A stretch of 64,000 nucleotides of DNA, from assembly GCF_033063295.1 (NCBI RefSeq), contig NZ_JAWJZH010000001.1, positions 1,860,001-1,924,000 of the forward strand, in the 5' to 3' direction. Below the pieces are notes generated by a model. That model saw only the letters and a list, made by a program, of their open reading frames with translations. It made no database searches and was not told the DNA's origin. Origin of the DNA: Nitrosomonas sp. Is35. Its GTDB lineage: Bacteria > Pseudomonadota > Gammaproteobacteria > Burkholderiales > Nitrosomonadaceae. This document shows, piece after piece, positions 1 to 9,777 of the stretch. Numbering within the stretch: the stretch's first letter is position 1; the number at the start of each line of letters is the position of its first letter. A program made the position numbers and the translations under genes.

Positions 1-915
1 ATTCCCTGGCGCGCTATCTTGATCACCCTACTCATTCTGTTGCTCATCATCGGCTGCATCACTGCATTGGCCGGGCATTATCATGTGCTGGGCACCGACA
101 AGGTCGGGCAGGATATTTTATATCAATCGCTCAAAAGCATACGCGTCGCGCTGGTGATCGGCACGCTAACCACGCTCATTATGCTGCCGTTCGCATTATT
201 GCTGGGCATTATGGCCGGTTATTTCCGCGGCTGGGTCGATGATGTCATTCAGTATATTTACACGACGCTGAACTCCATCCCCAGCGTTTTACTGATCGCC
301 GCCGCGGTATTGATGATGCAGGTGTATATCGAAACCCACCCGGAATTATTCGACACCATTGCATCGCGCGCCGATCTGCGGCTGCTGTTTCTCTGCATGA
401 TCCTGGGTATCACCAGCTGGACCGGATTGTGCCGGTTGTTGCGCGGTGAAACGCTGAAATTGCGTGAACTGGAATACATCCAGGCGGCGCATGCATTCGG
501 CGTTTCGCATTGGCGCGTCATCAGCCGCCACATTTTGCCGAACGTGATGCATATCGTGCTAATCGCCACGGTAATGGATTTCAGCGGATTGGTGCTGGCC
601 GAAGCGGTGTTGTCGTATGTCGGTGTCGGTGTCGATCCGTCGATGATCAGTTTCGGCACCATGATCAACGCAGCGCGGCTGGAAATGGCGCGTGAACCGA
701 TGGTGTGGTGGGCCTTGCTGGCGGCGTTCAGTTTCATGTTTACTTTGGTATTAAGCGCCAATTTGTTTGCCGATGCGGTCCAGAATGCATTGGATCCACG
801 CATCCGGACATTACGGCAACGCACGGTACTCTCGCGTTTTGGCAAAAAAGAAAAAAGTGTAAAAGACAACGCGCCCGAAGCAACCGCAGCGGCAAAATCT
901 TCTTCTCATCCATGA
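1..915 (+). CDS. ABC transporter permease (OppC/YejE-type), 5' end outside the window
   Basis: This is the inner-membrane permease of a peptide/oligopeptide-type ABC importer. The frame is open from base 1 (reads I-P-W-R-A-I-L), so the true start lies upstream and the TTG at 19 is only the first possible start codon inside the window. The visible ~300 residues show an N-terminal hydrophobic helix, then several membrane segments. The cytoplasmic EAA loop, reading QAAHAFGVSHWRVISRHILPN-like at about residues 155-175, contacts the ATPase. A charged tail follows. The stop overlaps the start of the ATPase gene as ATGA, so the two are translationally coupled. Whether the substrate is peptides, as for Yej/Opp, is inferred from the family. 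Confidence 0.9.
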   Translation: MPWRAILITLLILLLIIGCITALAGHYHVLGTDKVGQDILYQSLKSIRVALVIGTLTTLIMLPFALLLGIMAGYFRGWVDDVIQYIYTTLNSIPSVLLIAAAVLMMQVYIETHPELFDTIASRADLRLLFLCMILGITSWTGLCRLLRGETLKLRELEYIQAAHAFGVSHWRVISRHILPNVMHIVLIATVMDFSGLVLAEAVLSYVGVGVDPSMISFGTMINAARLEMAREPMVWWALLAAFSFMFTLVLSANLFADAVQNALDPRIRTLRQRTVLSRFGKKEKSVKDNAPEATAAAKSSSHP

Positions 916-2984
916 ATACCTTGCTGGCAATAGAAAATCTCGAAACTGTGCTGCACACCGGCGATGCGCCGGTACGCGCCGTCGATGGCTTAACCCTGAC
1001 CATCTCACCCGGGGAAACATTTGCGCTATTGGGTGAATCCGGTTGCGGCAAATCGATGACGGCGCTGTCGATCATGCGCTTGCTGCCGGATGTCGGTGAA
1101 ATCGTTGGCGGAAAAATCAGCATCGGCGGCACGGATTTGCTGCAATTGCCCGAAACCGGCATGCGTAAAATCCGCGGCAAGCGCATCAGCATGATTTTTC
1201 AGGAACCGATGCTCAGTCTGAATCCGGTTTTGACCATCGCCGAACAGATCGAAGAAGTGCTGCTGCAGCATTTGAATCTATCGCAGCAGGCCATGCAAGC
1301 GCGCATCCGGGAATTGCTGGAACAAGTCGGCATACCCGATGCGGAACGCCGCATGCACGAGTATCCTTTTCAGTTTTCCGGCGGCATGAAGCAACGCGTC
1401 ATGATCGCGATGGCGCTCGCCGGTGAACCGGAACTGCTCATTGCCGATGAGCCGACCACCGCGCTGGATGTCACGATACAAGCACAAGTGCTGGATCTGA
1501 TGCGGCACATTCAACAGCAGAAAGGCATGGCCATTTTACTGATTACGCACGATCTAGGCGTGGTGGCGGAAATGGCGCAACGCGTCGCGGTGATGTACGC
1601 CGGTGAAATTGTCGAGCTGGCAACCCGGCACGATTTTTTTCATCACCCGCGCCACCCCTATTCGCAGCAATTATTCGCCGCATTGCCCGGAAAACAGAAA
1701 CGCAATCAGGCATTAACCGTCATTCAAGGCAATGTGCCGTCACTGGCGCAGCAATTTACCGGGTGCCGGTTTGTCGACCGCTGCAACCAGGCACTGGCGC
1801 AGTGCCGCGATACCGTTCCGCAATGGCACACGATTTCCGGTCAACATCAGGTCCGCTGCCATTTATACCGCAACAACGCCGATCAAGTGGCCGCCGTTGC
1901 CAACACAGCATCACAGGAAACCGCGCATGAAATGCCATCGACTCCGCTGGCAACAGACGAAGTGCTGTTGCAGGTCACTGACTTGAAAGTGCATTTCCCG
2001 ATTCGTAAAGGCTTGTTCAAACGTGTCGTGGGTCATGTCAAAGCAGTCGACGGCGTGTCGTTGAAAATTGCCGCAGGCAAGACGCTGGCGCTGGTGGGCG
2101 AATCCGGTTGCGGTAAAACCACGATCGGCAAAAGCATTCTGCAATTGATTCAGCCCACGGCGGGCAGCGTGCGTTTCAAGCAACAGGAATTGAATGGACT
2201 GAGGCGCAGTCAATTGCGGCCGGTACGTTCGCAGCTTCAGATCATTTTTCAGGATCCTTATGCTTCCTTGAATCCGCGTATGCGCATCATTGAAATTCTG
2301 CAAGAAGGCATCAATGCCTTAAAAGCCTATCAAACCGGTTACCCTGGCAACGATACGGCTGCATCCGCCCAGTCCCGGGAAGATGAAATCGATGCATTAT
2401 TGCAACGTGTCGGTCTGCCTGCTGAGGTAAAATGGCGCTTTCCGCATGAATTTTCCGGCGGACAACGGCAACGCATCGCAATTGCCCGTGCCTTGGCGGT
2501 CAATCCCAAGCTGCTGATTTGCGATGAACCGACCAGCGCCCTGGATGTATCGGTTCAGGCGCAGATTCTGAATCTGCTCAAATCGCTGCAAAATAATTTA
2601 GGACTTGCATTTTTGTTTATTACCCACAATATCGCGGTTGTAGAGTATCTGGCCGATGAAGTGGCGGTGATGTATCTGGGACGTATCGTTGAACACGGGC
2701 GTATCGACGAGGTGATGAATAACCCCAAGCACCCATACACGCAAGCGTTGTTATCGTCGGTTCCGCACATCGAAGCGGATCCAGCGCGGCACATCATTCC
2801 GCTCATGGGAGATTTGCCATCACCGGCGGCACCACCGGCGGGCTGTCATTTTAATCCGCGTTGCGCGCATGCCATACCGGTTTGCCGTGCAGCCTACCCG
2901 CCAGCCAGTTCGTTCAGCGCCACGCATAGCGCGCATTGTTATCTTTATTCACAGGAACACAGAACTACCGATTATGAGCATTGA
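912..2984 (+). CDS. ABC transporter ATP-binding protein with two ATPase domains (YejF/DppD-DppF fusion type)
   Basis: A 690-residue protein carrying two complete oligopeptide-type ATPase domains in tandem. It energises the permease encoded just upstream. Domain 1 has Walker A GESGCGKS at residues 41-48, then an FSGGMKQR signature and a LLIADEPTTALD Walker B. Domain 2 has a second GESGCGKT near 395-403, FSGGQRQR and LLICDEPTSALD. Each half ends in the cysteine-containing oligopeptide-transporter C-terminal region (GCRFVDRCNQAL and GCHFNPRCAHAI). The ATG at 912 is chosen because it overlaps the permease stop; a longer open frame upstream (from 705) would overlap the permease gene by 210 bases. 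The 3' end overlaps prfC by 11 bases. Confidence 0.93.
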   Translation: MNTLLAIENLETVLHTGDAPVRAVDGLTLTISPGETFALLGESGCGKSMTALSIMRLLPDVGEIVGGKISIGGTDLLQLPETGMRKIRGKRISMIFQEPMLSLNPVLTIAEQIEEVLLQHLNLSQQAMQARIRELLEQVGIPDAERRMHEYPFQFSGGMKQRVMIAMALAGEPELLIADEPTTALDVTIQAQVLDLMRHIQQQKGMAILLITHDLGVVAEMAQRVAVMYAGEIVELATRHDFFHHPRHPYSQQLFAALPGKQKRNQALTVIQGNVPSLAQQFTGCRFVDRCNQALAQCRDTVPQWHTISGQHQVRCHLYRNNADQVAAVANTASQETAHEMPSTPLATDEVLLQVTDLKVHFPIRKGLFKRVVGHVKAVDGVSLKIAAGKTLALVGESGCGKTTIGKSILQLIQPTAGSVRFKQQELNGLRRSQLRPVRSQLQIIFQDPYASLNPRMRIIEILQEGINALKAYQTGYPGNDTAASAQSREDEIDALLQRVGLPAEVKWRFPHEFSGGQRQRIAIARALAVNPKLLICDEPTSALDVSVQAQILNLLKSLQNNLGLAFLFITHNIAVVEYLADEVAVMYLGRIVEHGRIDEVMNNPKHPYTQALLSSVPHIEADPARHIIPLMGDLPSPAAPPAGCHFNPRCAHAIPVCRAAYPPASSFSATHSAHCYLYSQEHRTTDYEH

Positions 2985-4584
2985 TCAAGAAGTATCGCGG
3001 CGCCGCACGTTCGCCATTATTTCCCACCCGGATGCGGGTAAAACAACGCTGACGGAAAAATTGCTGATGTACGCCGGTGCGATTCACATCGCGGGTAGTG
3101 TCAAAGCGCGCAAAGCCAGCCGCCACGCCACTTCGGACTGGATGGAAATCGAGAAGCAGCGCGGCATTTCGGTGGCCAGTTCGGTCATGCAAATGGAATA
3201 CCGCGATTGCGTCATCAATCTGCTCGATACCCCCGGTCACCAGGATTTCTCGGAAGATACCTACCGCGTGCTAACCGCCGTCGATGCCGCATTGATGGTG
3301 ATCGATGCCGCCAACGGTGTCGAAGCGCAAACGCTGCGCCTGCTGGAAGTGTGCCGCGCGCGTAACACGCCGATCGTCACTTTCGTGAATAAAATGGACC
3401 GCGAAGTACGCGAACCGCTCGATCTGCTCGATGAAATCGAGCGTACGCTCGGCATGACGACTATTCCATTCACCTGGCCGGTCGGCATGGGAAAAAATTT
3501 CCACGGCGTATGCGATTTGCAAAACAATGGCATGCGCGTATTTCAACCGGGATCGGACCGCGTCGACAATGAAAACGAAGTGATCGCCAGTTTTGACGAT
3601 CCGAAAATCCAGCAACGCTTCGGTGTAGGATTATCCACCGCGATGCAGGAAATCGATTTGATCAAAGGCGCATCTCCGCCTTTCGACCATGCCGCATTCC
3701 TCGCCGGTAAACAAACCCCGGTTTTCTTCGGTTCGGCGATCAATAACTTCGGTGTGCGCGAAATTCTCGATGCATTGGTCGATCTGGCGCCACCGCCCGA
3801 ATCGCGCAACGCCATTCAGCGCGAAGTACAGCCGGACGAAAAGAAATTTTCCGGGATGGTGTTTAAAATCCAGGCCAACATGAATCTGGCGCACCGCGAC
3901 CGCATTGCCTTTGTGCGCGTCTGCTCGGGACACTTCAAACGCGGCATGAACTTGAAAGTCGCGCGTAATGGCAAGGATATCCGCACCAGCACGGTCGTGT
4001 CCTTTTTATCGCAGCGCCGCGACATTCTGGAAGAAGCATACCCCGGCGACATCATCGGCATACCGAATCACGGCACGCTGCAACTGGGCGATACTTTGAC
4101 TGAAGGCGAAGTGCTGCAATTCACCGGCCTGCCCTTTTTTGCGCCGGAAATCTTCCGCACCGTGGAAATCGCCGATCCGCTGCGCAGCAAACAACTGAAA
4201 CTGGGATTAGCGCAACTGGGTGAAGAAGGCGCAATTCAAGTATTCCGCCCGCATTTGGGCAATATGCTGTTACTGGGCGCTGTCGGCACGCTGCAATTTG
4301 AAGTGGTCGCGCACCGCCTGCAACATGAATACGGTGTCGCGGCGCGCATCGCCTCGGCCAAATATCAATTGGCGCGTTGGATTACCAGCGACGATCCGCG
4401 CGAATTGCAGCGCTTTATCGAAGCCAATTCACACCGCATCGCCTACGACGCTGTCGATGCACCGACATTTCTGGCTTCGTTTGGCGCGGAACTGAGTGTG
4501 GCGGAAGAAAACTGGCCTGCCATTCGTTTTCATAAACTGCGCGAGCATGCCGGGCTGGTTTTTCAGAGCCACATGAACGGATAA
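2974..4584 (+). CDS. prfC: Peptide chain release factor 3
   Basis: A 536-residue translational GTPase that recycles RF1/RF2 from the ribosome after termination. The G domain is clear: G1 is SHPDAGKTTLTE near residues 15-27, then the switch region, DTPGHQDFSEDTYR (G3) and FVNKMDRE (G4). A beta-barrel domain 2 and the RF3-specific C-terminal domain follow. The length is normal for RF3 (about 530). The start MSIDQEVSRRRTF is used rather than upstream in-frame codons because it matches the RF3 N-terminus; it overlaps the ABC ATPase gene by 11 bases. Confidence 0.97.
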   Translation: MSIDQEVSRRRTFAIISHPDAGKTTLTEKLLMYAGAIHIAGSVKARKASRHATSDWMEIEKQRGISVASSVMQMEYRDCVINLLDTPGHQDFSEDTYRVLTAVDAALMVIDAANGVEAQTLRLLEVCRARNTPIVTFVNKMDREVREPLDLLDEIERTLGMTTIPFTWPVGMGKNFHGVCDLQNNGMRVFQPGSDRVDNENEVIASFDDPKIQQRFGVGLSTAMQEIDLIKGASPPFDHAAFLAGKQTPVFFGSAINNFGVREILDALVDLAPPPESRNAIQREVQPDEKKFSGMVFKIQANMNLAHRDRIAFVRVCSGHFKRGMNLKVARNGKDIRTSTVVSFLSQRRDILEEAYPGDIIGIPNHGTLQLGDTLTEGEVLQFTGLPFFAPEIFRTVEIADPLRSKQLKLGLAQLGEEGAIQVFRPHLGNMLLLGAVGTLQFEVVAHRLQHEYGVAARIASAKYQLARWITSDDPRELQRFIEANSHRIAYDAVDAPTFLASFGAELSVAEENWPAIRFHKLREHAGLVFQSHMNG

Positions 4585-4593
4585 TAGAAACAT

Positions 4594-5655
4594 ATGACGG
4601 CATGGCTGCGGTTTTTTCTGGCATGGGCGCTCTTTACAACCGCAGCATGCGCGGACGATTCAACTCCTGTTGCTGAGAAGACTACCCGCTTTGTGGTACT
4701 GGGCGATATGCCCTACACCGATGCCGAATATGCCCTACTGGAGCAGCCCAATGGTGCAATCGCCAAAGCCATTCGTGCATTGAACCCGCCCGTGCTGATC
4801 CACCTGGGTGATTTTAAAAGAGGCCGGTTGAGCTGCAACGACGATTTGTTTCAAGACCACTACCGCCAGATCGCGCAACTCAATCCGCATAAAACGGTAT
4901 ACACCCCCGGCGATAACGACTGGACCGATTGCGACCGATTCAATACCGGCATGCGGCATGACGAACTGGAGCGCCTCAGTTATTTGCGCCAGCTCTTTTT
5001 TCATCAGAACCGGCAACACTTAACCCAGAATATTCCGGGCCTTATCCGGCAGGAAGGATTTATCGAAAATGCGCAGTGGAATATCGGCCCGGTCGCTTTC
5101 ACCACGCTGCATATTCCCGGCACCAATAATGGCCGCAGGGAAATCCTACGCAGCAACATCGACGATGCCTTGAACGAAGCGGATCGCCGCGATCATGCCA
5201 ACACCGGATGGCTGCAACAACGCTTTGCCACAGCGGAATCCGCGCAAGCGGTGGTCATCGCTTTCCAAGCGGATATGTTCGACTTTGATCACGAGAAACC
5301 GGTCTGCACTGCGAGCAACCGCACCGATTGCGATGGCTTCCGCTCGCTGCGCGATCTGATCAAGCACAAAGCCGAACAATTCAAGAAACCGGTTCTCATT
5401 ATTCACGGCGACACCGCAGCGTATTGCCTGCACCAGCCCTACCCTGGCATTCCCAATCTTTGGCGCCTGAATGCGCCGGGCGATTACAAATACATCGACG
5501 CGAGTCTGGTGGCATTCGATCCGGAAAACAAAGACACGCCCTTTACCGTAACCGGTCTGTTGGACCGAAAACCCGCTCCGGCGATCTGTGACGACAACTT
5601 GCTCAGCTTATCCCGGTATGTTCCCCTTCAAACTTTAAAAGCACTTTTATCATGA
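4594..5655 (+). CDS. Secreted calcineurin-like metallophosphoesterase
   Basis: A 353-residue protein with an N-terminal signal peptide (hydrophobic core LRFFLAWALFTTAAC, cleavage probably near residues 19-21), so it is expected in the periplasm. The metallophosphoesterase signature is visible in order: VVLGDMPYTD near residue 35, HLGDFKRG near 70, TPGDNDWTD near 107, and a late IHGDTA near 270. Paired cysteines (SCNDD, TDCDRF) fit an exported, disulphide-bonded fold. The substrate cannot be read from the sequence. The gene starts 9 bases after prfC and its stop overlaps the yicC start (ATGA). Confidence 0.82.
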   Translation: MTAWLRFFLAWALFTTAACADDSTPVAEKTTRFVVLGDMPYTDAEYALLEQPNGAIAKAIRALNPPVLIHLGDFKRGRLSCNDDLFQDHYRQIAQLNPHKTVYTPGDNDWTDCDRFNTGMRHDELERLSYLRQLFFHQNRQHLTQNIPGLIRQEGFIENAQWNIGPVAFTTLHIPGTNNGRREILRSNIDDALNEADRRDHANTGWLQQRFATAESAQAVVIAFQADMFDFDHEKPVCTASNRTDCDGFRSLRDLIKHKAEQFKKPVLIIHGDTAAYCLHQPYPGIPNLWRLNAPGDYKYIDASLVAFDPENKDTPFTVTGLLDRKPAPAICDDNLLSLSRYVPLQTLKALLS

Positions 5656-6518
5656 TTGTCAGCATGACCGGCTACGCCGCCGCAACCCAAGAAATGCCGT
5701 ACGGATCGTTCAATCTGGAAATCCGTTCGGTCAATAACCGCTATCTCGACCTCCAGCTCCGTCTACCGGATGATTTTCGCAAGCTGGAACCGGCTATGCG
5801 CGAACTGCTGACGAAACAACTCAGCCGCGGTAAAGTCGAATGCCGCCTGAATTTTTCCCCGTCGGCGAACACGGAAAATTCACAGCAGCTCGATCAGGCT
5901 TTGCTGGAAAAATTGCTGCAACTGGAACAAACCATCAAAACACGCCACCCCGCCGCACCTTCGTTATCGGTGGCGGAAATCCTGAAATGGCCCGGCATGC
6001 TTGGGAGCGACACGGCACCCGGCGAGGAATCCGATGCAATCGGCATGACCTTGCTACAAACCGCATTGAATGACTTAAAAGCCGCGCGGATACGCGAAGG
6101 CGACAAACTGAAATCCGTTTTGCTGGAACGAATCAAGCAAATGCGCCAATTACTGCAATCCGCTTCCCCGCGCATCCCGGCGCTGATCGCCACTTTCGAG
6201 GAAAAACTGCGCACCCGGCTGGAAGAAATTCTTGGTACACAGGAAAACGAACGCATCCACCAGGAAATCACCCTATTCGCCAGCAAAATCGACGTCGACG
6301 AAGAACTCTCACGCCTGCAAGCACATCTGGACGAAGTCGAACGCATCATCAATAAAGGCGGCGCCGTCGGCAAACAACTCGATTTCATGATGCAGGAACT
6401 ACATCGCGAAGCCAACACCATCGGCTCAAAATCGGTCGATCTGGAAATTACGCGGATTTCGATGGAATTGAAGGTGATTATCGAGCAAATGCGCGAGCAG
6501 GTGCAGAATATTGAGTGA
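5652..6518 (+). CDS. yicC: YicC family protein (endoribonuclease family)
   Basis: A 288-residue member of the YicC family. Its N-terminus MIVSMTGYAAATQEM and the following VNNRYLDLQLRLPDDFR are characteristic, as is the C-terminal part with HLDEVERIINKGGAVGKQLDF and MQELHREANTIGSKS (the DUF1732 region). Family members are endoribonucleases linked to small-RNA turnover and stationary-phase growth in E. coli. The length is normal. The start overlaps the stop of the phosphoesterase gene by four bases. A later start at MTGYA (5664) is possible. Confidence 0.95.
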   Translation: MIVSMTGYAAATQEMPYGSFNLEIRSVNNRYLDLQLRLPDDFRKLEPAMRELLTKQLSRGKVECRLNFSPSANTENSQQLDQALLEKLLQLEQTIKTRHPAAPSLSVAEILKWPGMLGSDTAPGEESDAIGMTLLQTALNDLKAARIREGDKLKSVLLERIKQMRQLLQSASPRIPALIATFEEKLRTRLEEILGTQENERIHQEITLFASKIDVDEELSRLQAHLDEVERIINKGGAVGKQLDFMMQELHREANTIGSKSVDLEITRISMELKVIIEQMREQVQNIE

Positions 6519-6558
6519 TGGAGTTAACCTTCATCATGTTTGACAAAAATCCAAGTCC

Positions 6559-7137
6559 ATGACAATCGAACACAGCTCAACGATTGAAACCGCATGCCGA
6601 CTTATAACTACAAGGGATTTCGTTCGTGCGTCACACATAATTTCATCTGAATATCCTTTTTGTCCATCTCAAAATCCTGGTCGAAATTATACGCCTACTG
6701 TTATGACCAAAATTTTCTTACGAGATGGCTTCATTGATCGTTACCGAGGTACAAAACTCGTATTTCCACCGGTGCTTCGGCTCTTGTCACATTATCTGCC
6801 AGCAGAATTTCCGTATCATAAAAATGGAAAGATGAGCGAAGGACATATGGCGTATTGGGAGCTTTTCCCAACCATTGATCACATCGTGCCAGTAGCCAGA
6901 GGAGGCTCCGACTCAGAGGATAACTATGTATGCTGTTCCATGCTCACAAACAGTATTAAATCAAACTGGACTCTTGAGCAATTACAGTGGCGTCTTCTCC
7001 CAGAAGGGGATCTCACTAAATGGGACGGCTTGCTGAGTTGGTTTTTGCACCAAGCAAAAGCAGATCCCGCAGTGTTGGGAAATGCCTATATTAAGAGATG
7101 GCATGCAGCCGCTTCCAAGCTTGTACAAAAGAATTAA
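6559..7137 (+). CDS. HNH endonuclease domain protein
   Basis: A 192-residue cytoplasmic protein with an HNH nuclease core at about residues 110-135: TIDHIVPVARGGSDSEDNYV, followed by CCSMLTNSIKSNW. The DH pair, the spaced asparagine and the second asparagine/lysine fit the metal-binding beta-beta-alpha fold. The N-terminal half shows no family I recognise. It sits 40 bases after yicC but is more AT-rich than its neighbours and faces the convergent ald gene, which suggests a later arrival. No partner gene (methylase, immunity) is adjacent, so its role (solitary nuclease, defence, or mobile-element remnant) is open. Confidence 0.75.
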   Translation: MTIEHSSTIETACRLITTRDFVRASHIISSEYPFCPSQNPGRNYTPTVMTKIFLRDGFIDRYRGTKLVFPPVLRLLSHYLPAEFPYHKNGKMSEGHMAYWELFPTIDHIVPVARGGSDSEDNYVCCSMLTNSIKSNWTLEQLQWRLLPEGDLTKWDGLLSWFLHQAKADPAVLGNAYIKRWHAAASKLVQKN

Positions 7138-7202
7138 GACTACGGCCAGCACATAACCCATACCTGGGTGAATAGCACCTAGCAGTAATACTCATCAGAC
7201 CC

Positions 7203-8321
7203 TTACTTAGCCAGCACTTCGATTGCAGACGTATACTTCAACCCCAAATCCCGCGCCACCGCTTCATACGTCAAGCGGCCTTGAAAAACATTCAGCCCGT
7301 TGCGCAAATGTACATCGTCCGTCAGTGCTTTGCGATAGCCTTTATTGGCCAGCGCCAGCACAAACGGTAAGGTTGCGTTATTCAAGGCAAACGTAGAAGT
7401 TCTGGCAACTGCGCCGGGCATGTTGGAAACGCAGTAATGCACCACACCATCGACGGTGAAAATGGGATTGGCCAGCGTGGTCGGTTTGGAGGTCTCGAAA
7501 CAGCCGCCTTGGTCGATGGCGACGTCGACCAGCACGGCGCCGCGATTCATGCGGCTGACCATTTCCCGGGTCACCAGTTTGGGAGCAGCGCCTCCGGGAA
7601 CCAGCACCGCGCCGATGACCAGATCGGCGTTTGACACATGTTCTTCGACGGCGTCCACGGTCGAAAATACGGTATTGATTCTCGAGCCGTATTGAAAATC
7701 CAATTGCTGCAAGCGGTGGATCGATTTATCCAGCACGGTGACATGCGCTTCGACGCCCATCGCAATGCGGGCGGCGTTGGTGCCGACGACACCGCCGCCG
7801 ATCACAACGACGCGCGCGGCGGGCACGCCGGACACGCCGCCCAGCAGCATGCCGCGGCCGCCTTGATCCAGCTCCAGCGCGTGCGCCCCGGCTTGAATCG
7901 CCATGCGGCCCGCTACTTCGCTCATCGGCGCCAGCAACGGCAAGCCGCCGAAACTGTCGGTCACGGTTTCATAAGCGATGGCGATACAGCCGGAATTCAT
8001 CAAGGCTTTGGTCTGCACCGGATCGGGAGCCAGATGCAGATAGGTGAACAATACCTGCCCTTCGCGCAACAGCGGCAGCTCGGATGCTTGCGGTTCTTTG
8101 ACTTTGACGATCAGATCGGCTTTGGCGTAAATCTCCTGCGGCGCATCCACGATCTCGGCGCCTGCGTTGCGATATTTATCGTCGCTCAAATCGATTTGCA
8201 TTCCGGCATTTTTCTGCACCATGACGTGATGGCCATGAGCAACCAGTTCGCGTACCGTTGCCGGCGTCAGTCCCACCCGGGATTCGTGAATTTTAATTTC
8301 CTTAGGCACGCCGATACGCAT
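7203..8321 (-). CDS. ald: Alanine dehydrogenase
   Basis: A 372-residue NAD-dependent enzyme interconverting L-alanine and pyruvate plus ammonium. The N-terminus [20 protein letters not shown] is diagnostic. The active-site lysine region LIVKVKEPQ (near 73-80), the catalytic histidine region FTYLHLAPD (near 93-100) and the Rossmann loop [13 protein letters not shown] (near 170-182) are all present. The conserved [15 protein letters not shown] lies near the C-terminus. The length matches the family. It lies 22 bases downstream of an SDR gene on the same strand and may share its transcript. Confidence 0.96.
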   Translation of the reverse strand: MRIGVPKEIKIHESRVGLTPATVRELVAHGHHVMVQKNAGMQIDLSDDKYRNAGAEIVDAPQEIYAKADLIVKVKEPQASELPLLREGQVLFTYLHLAPDPVQTKALMNSGCIAIAYETVTDSFGGLPLLAPMSEVAGRMAIQAGAHALELDQGGRGMLLGGVSGVPAARVVVIGGGVVGTNAARIAMGVEAHVTVLDKSIHRLQQLDFQYGSRINTVFSTVDAVEEHVSNADLVIGAVLVPGGAAPKLVTREMVSRMNRGAVLVDVAIDQGGCFETSKPTTLANPIFTVDGVVHYCVSNMPGAVARTSTFALNNATLPFVLALANKGYRKALTDDVHLRNGLNVFQGRLTYEAVARDLGLKYTSAIEVLAK

Positions 8322-8343
8322 TTGCTTCTCCCTTCCCTATCCG

Positions 8344-9090
8344 TTAAATAATTCCACCGTTGACGCCAATATTTTGTCCCGTAATCCAGCGGGCTTCATC
8401 GCTGACCAAAAACAACACCACCTGCGCAATATCGTCCGTTGCACCCAGCCTTCCCAATGCCGCCATCGCAGCCATGCGTTCGATATCCGCCGCCGTTTTG
8501 CCTGTGCGGAACAATTCCGTATCGACCGGACCGGGTGAAACAATATTGGCGGTGATACCGCGTTTCCCCGTTTCGCGGGCGAAAATCCGCGTCAATTGTT
8601 CGACAGCGGCTTTAGTTGCGGCATACACACCGTATTTAGGCAGCATCAAGCGCGTCACGGTACTGGAAACAGTGACCACGCGCCCGTGATCCGCCAGCTT
8701 TAGCGCCGCTTCGCGCAACGTATAAAAAACACTTTTGAAATTGATATCGACGATGCGATCGAATTCGTCGTCGCTGATTTCCGCGATTTCCTTGAACACC
8801 AGGATACCGGCGTTATTGACGAGAATGTCGATGTGCTGGAAACGTTCGATTGCAGCTGTGAAGAGCTGCTGCACCGCAGCCGGATCGCTGACATCGGCCT
8901 GCACCGCCAGGCATTCGCCACCGGTTGCGGTAATGGCGGCGCATACGTGGTCCGCAGCGGCTTGGTTTTGCGCATAATTGACGATGACTTTTGCGCCCGC
9001 CTTGGCTAATGTCAGCGCTATCTCCGCACCGATCCCGCGTCCCGAGCCGGTTACAATGGCGACTTTTCCTTGCAGCGTTTGCATGGTCAA
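8344..9090 (-). CDS. SDR family oxidoreductase (FabG-like)
   Basis: A 248-residue classical short-chain dehydrogenase/reductase. The cofactor motif TGSGRGIG is at residues 14-21, the structural NNAG at 92-95, and the catalytic residues are Ser142/143, Tyr156 and Lys160 in YAATKAA. The C-terminus ends WITGQNIGVNGGII, as in FabG-like enzymes. Conserved basic residues near the cofactor loop point to NADP(H), but the substrate is unknown. A start two codons in (second Met) is equally possible. It lies directly upstream of ald. Confidence 0.9.
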   Translation of the reverse strand: MTMQTLQGKVAIVTGSGRGIGAEIALTLAKAGAKVIVNYAQNQAAADHVCAAITATGGECLAVQADVSDPAAVQQLFTAAIERFQHIDILVNNAGILVFKEIAEISDDEFDRIVDINFKSVFYTLREAALKLADHGRVVTVSSTVTRLMLPKYGVYAATKAAVEQLTRIFARETGKRGITANIVSPGPVDTELFRTGKTAADIERMAAMAALGRLGATDDIAQVVLFLVSDEARWITGQNIGVNGGII

Positions 9091-9123
9091 ATTACCGGCC
9101 GGATAGCTGCTTTTGCGTTCAAT

Positions 9124-9777
9124 TTATTTCGCCACTTCGCGGCTCTTAAGAAACTTGACCATATCCGGGTGATTGTATTTTTCCGCCCAGGCCAGGGCAT
9201 TGTCGCCATGCTCATTTTTGATCGCTGGGTCGGCGCCCTGGTCGAGCAACAATGAAACCGCATCAAAATGATTGCCCCTGACCGCCATCATCAATGCAGT
9301 CGAGCCATTGTCGGTAATCGAGTTAATAGCAGCGCCACCGGACAGCAGTAACCGGATGGTGTCCAAATGCCCGCCGTAAGCGGCGTAGGTTAATGGATTC
9401 CAGCCGCTATGATTGATCTCGGCGCCTTTGATGTAAAACAACCGCACCAATTCGGTCAGGCCATGATAGCTGGCCAGCATAATCGCCGTTTCGCCGTAGC
9501 GGTTGCGGATATCCAATTGCGCACCGGCAGCGATCAGCACTCGTGCCATGTCCAAATTTTTATCCTTGGCCGCGATCATTAAGGGCGTATAGCCATCGCG
9601 GTTCGCCAGATCCGGATTGGCACCTTTTTCCAATAACCGGGAAACTTCGGATAAATTTCCCTTTTCCACCGCCCACATGAAATCTTCCTGAATACCCGCA
9701 GCCGCATGAAGTGGCAGGTAAGAGAGCAGCACTACAGCACATATCGATAACCAATGCGATTTAAGCAGGTATGCCAT
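9124..9777 (-). CDS. Exported ankyrin-repeat protein
   Basis: A 217-residue protein with an N-terminal signal peptide (MAYLLKSHWLSICAVVLLSYLPLHAAA) followed by about five ankyrin repeats. The repeat consensus is visible as DGYTPLMIAAKDKNLDMARVL, YGETAIMLASYHGLTELVRL, GWNPLTYAAYGGHLDTIRLL and NGSTALMMAVRGNHFDAVSLL. It therefore probably acts as a periplasmic or membrane-anchored binding scaffold. The ATG at 9777 is preferred over an upstream in-frame start at 9846 because it begins right at the signal peptide; it still overlaps tatD by 17 bases, implying coupled translation in the queD-tatD-ankyrin group. Confidence 0.85.
   Translation of the reverse strand: MAYLLKSHWLSICAVVLLSYLPLHAAAGIQEDFMWAVEKGNLSEVSRLLEKGANPDLANRDGYTPLMIAAKDKNLDMARVLIAAGAQLDIRNRYGETAIMLASYHGLTELVRLFYIKGAEINHSGWNPLTYAAYGGHLDTIRLLLSGGAAINSITDNGSTALMMAVRGNHFDAVSLLLDQGADPAIKNEHGDNALAWAEKYNHPDMVKFLKSREVAK

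Noticed and set aside
7138..7202. Terminator between HNH gene and ald
   Set aside because: No stem-loop with a T-tract could be found in the 65-base gap.
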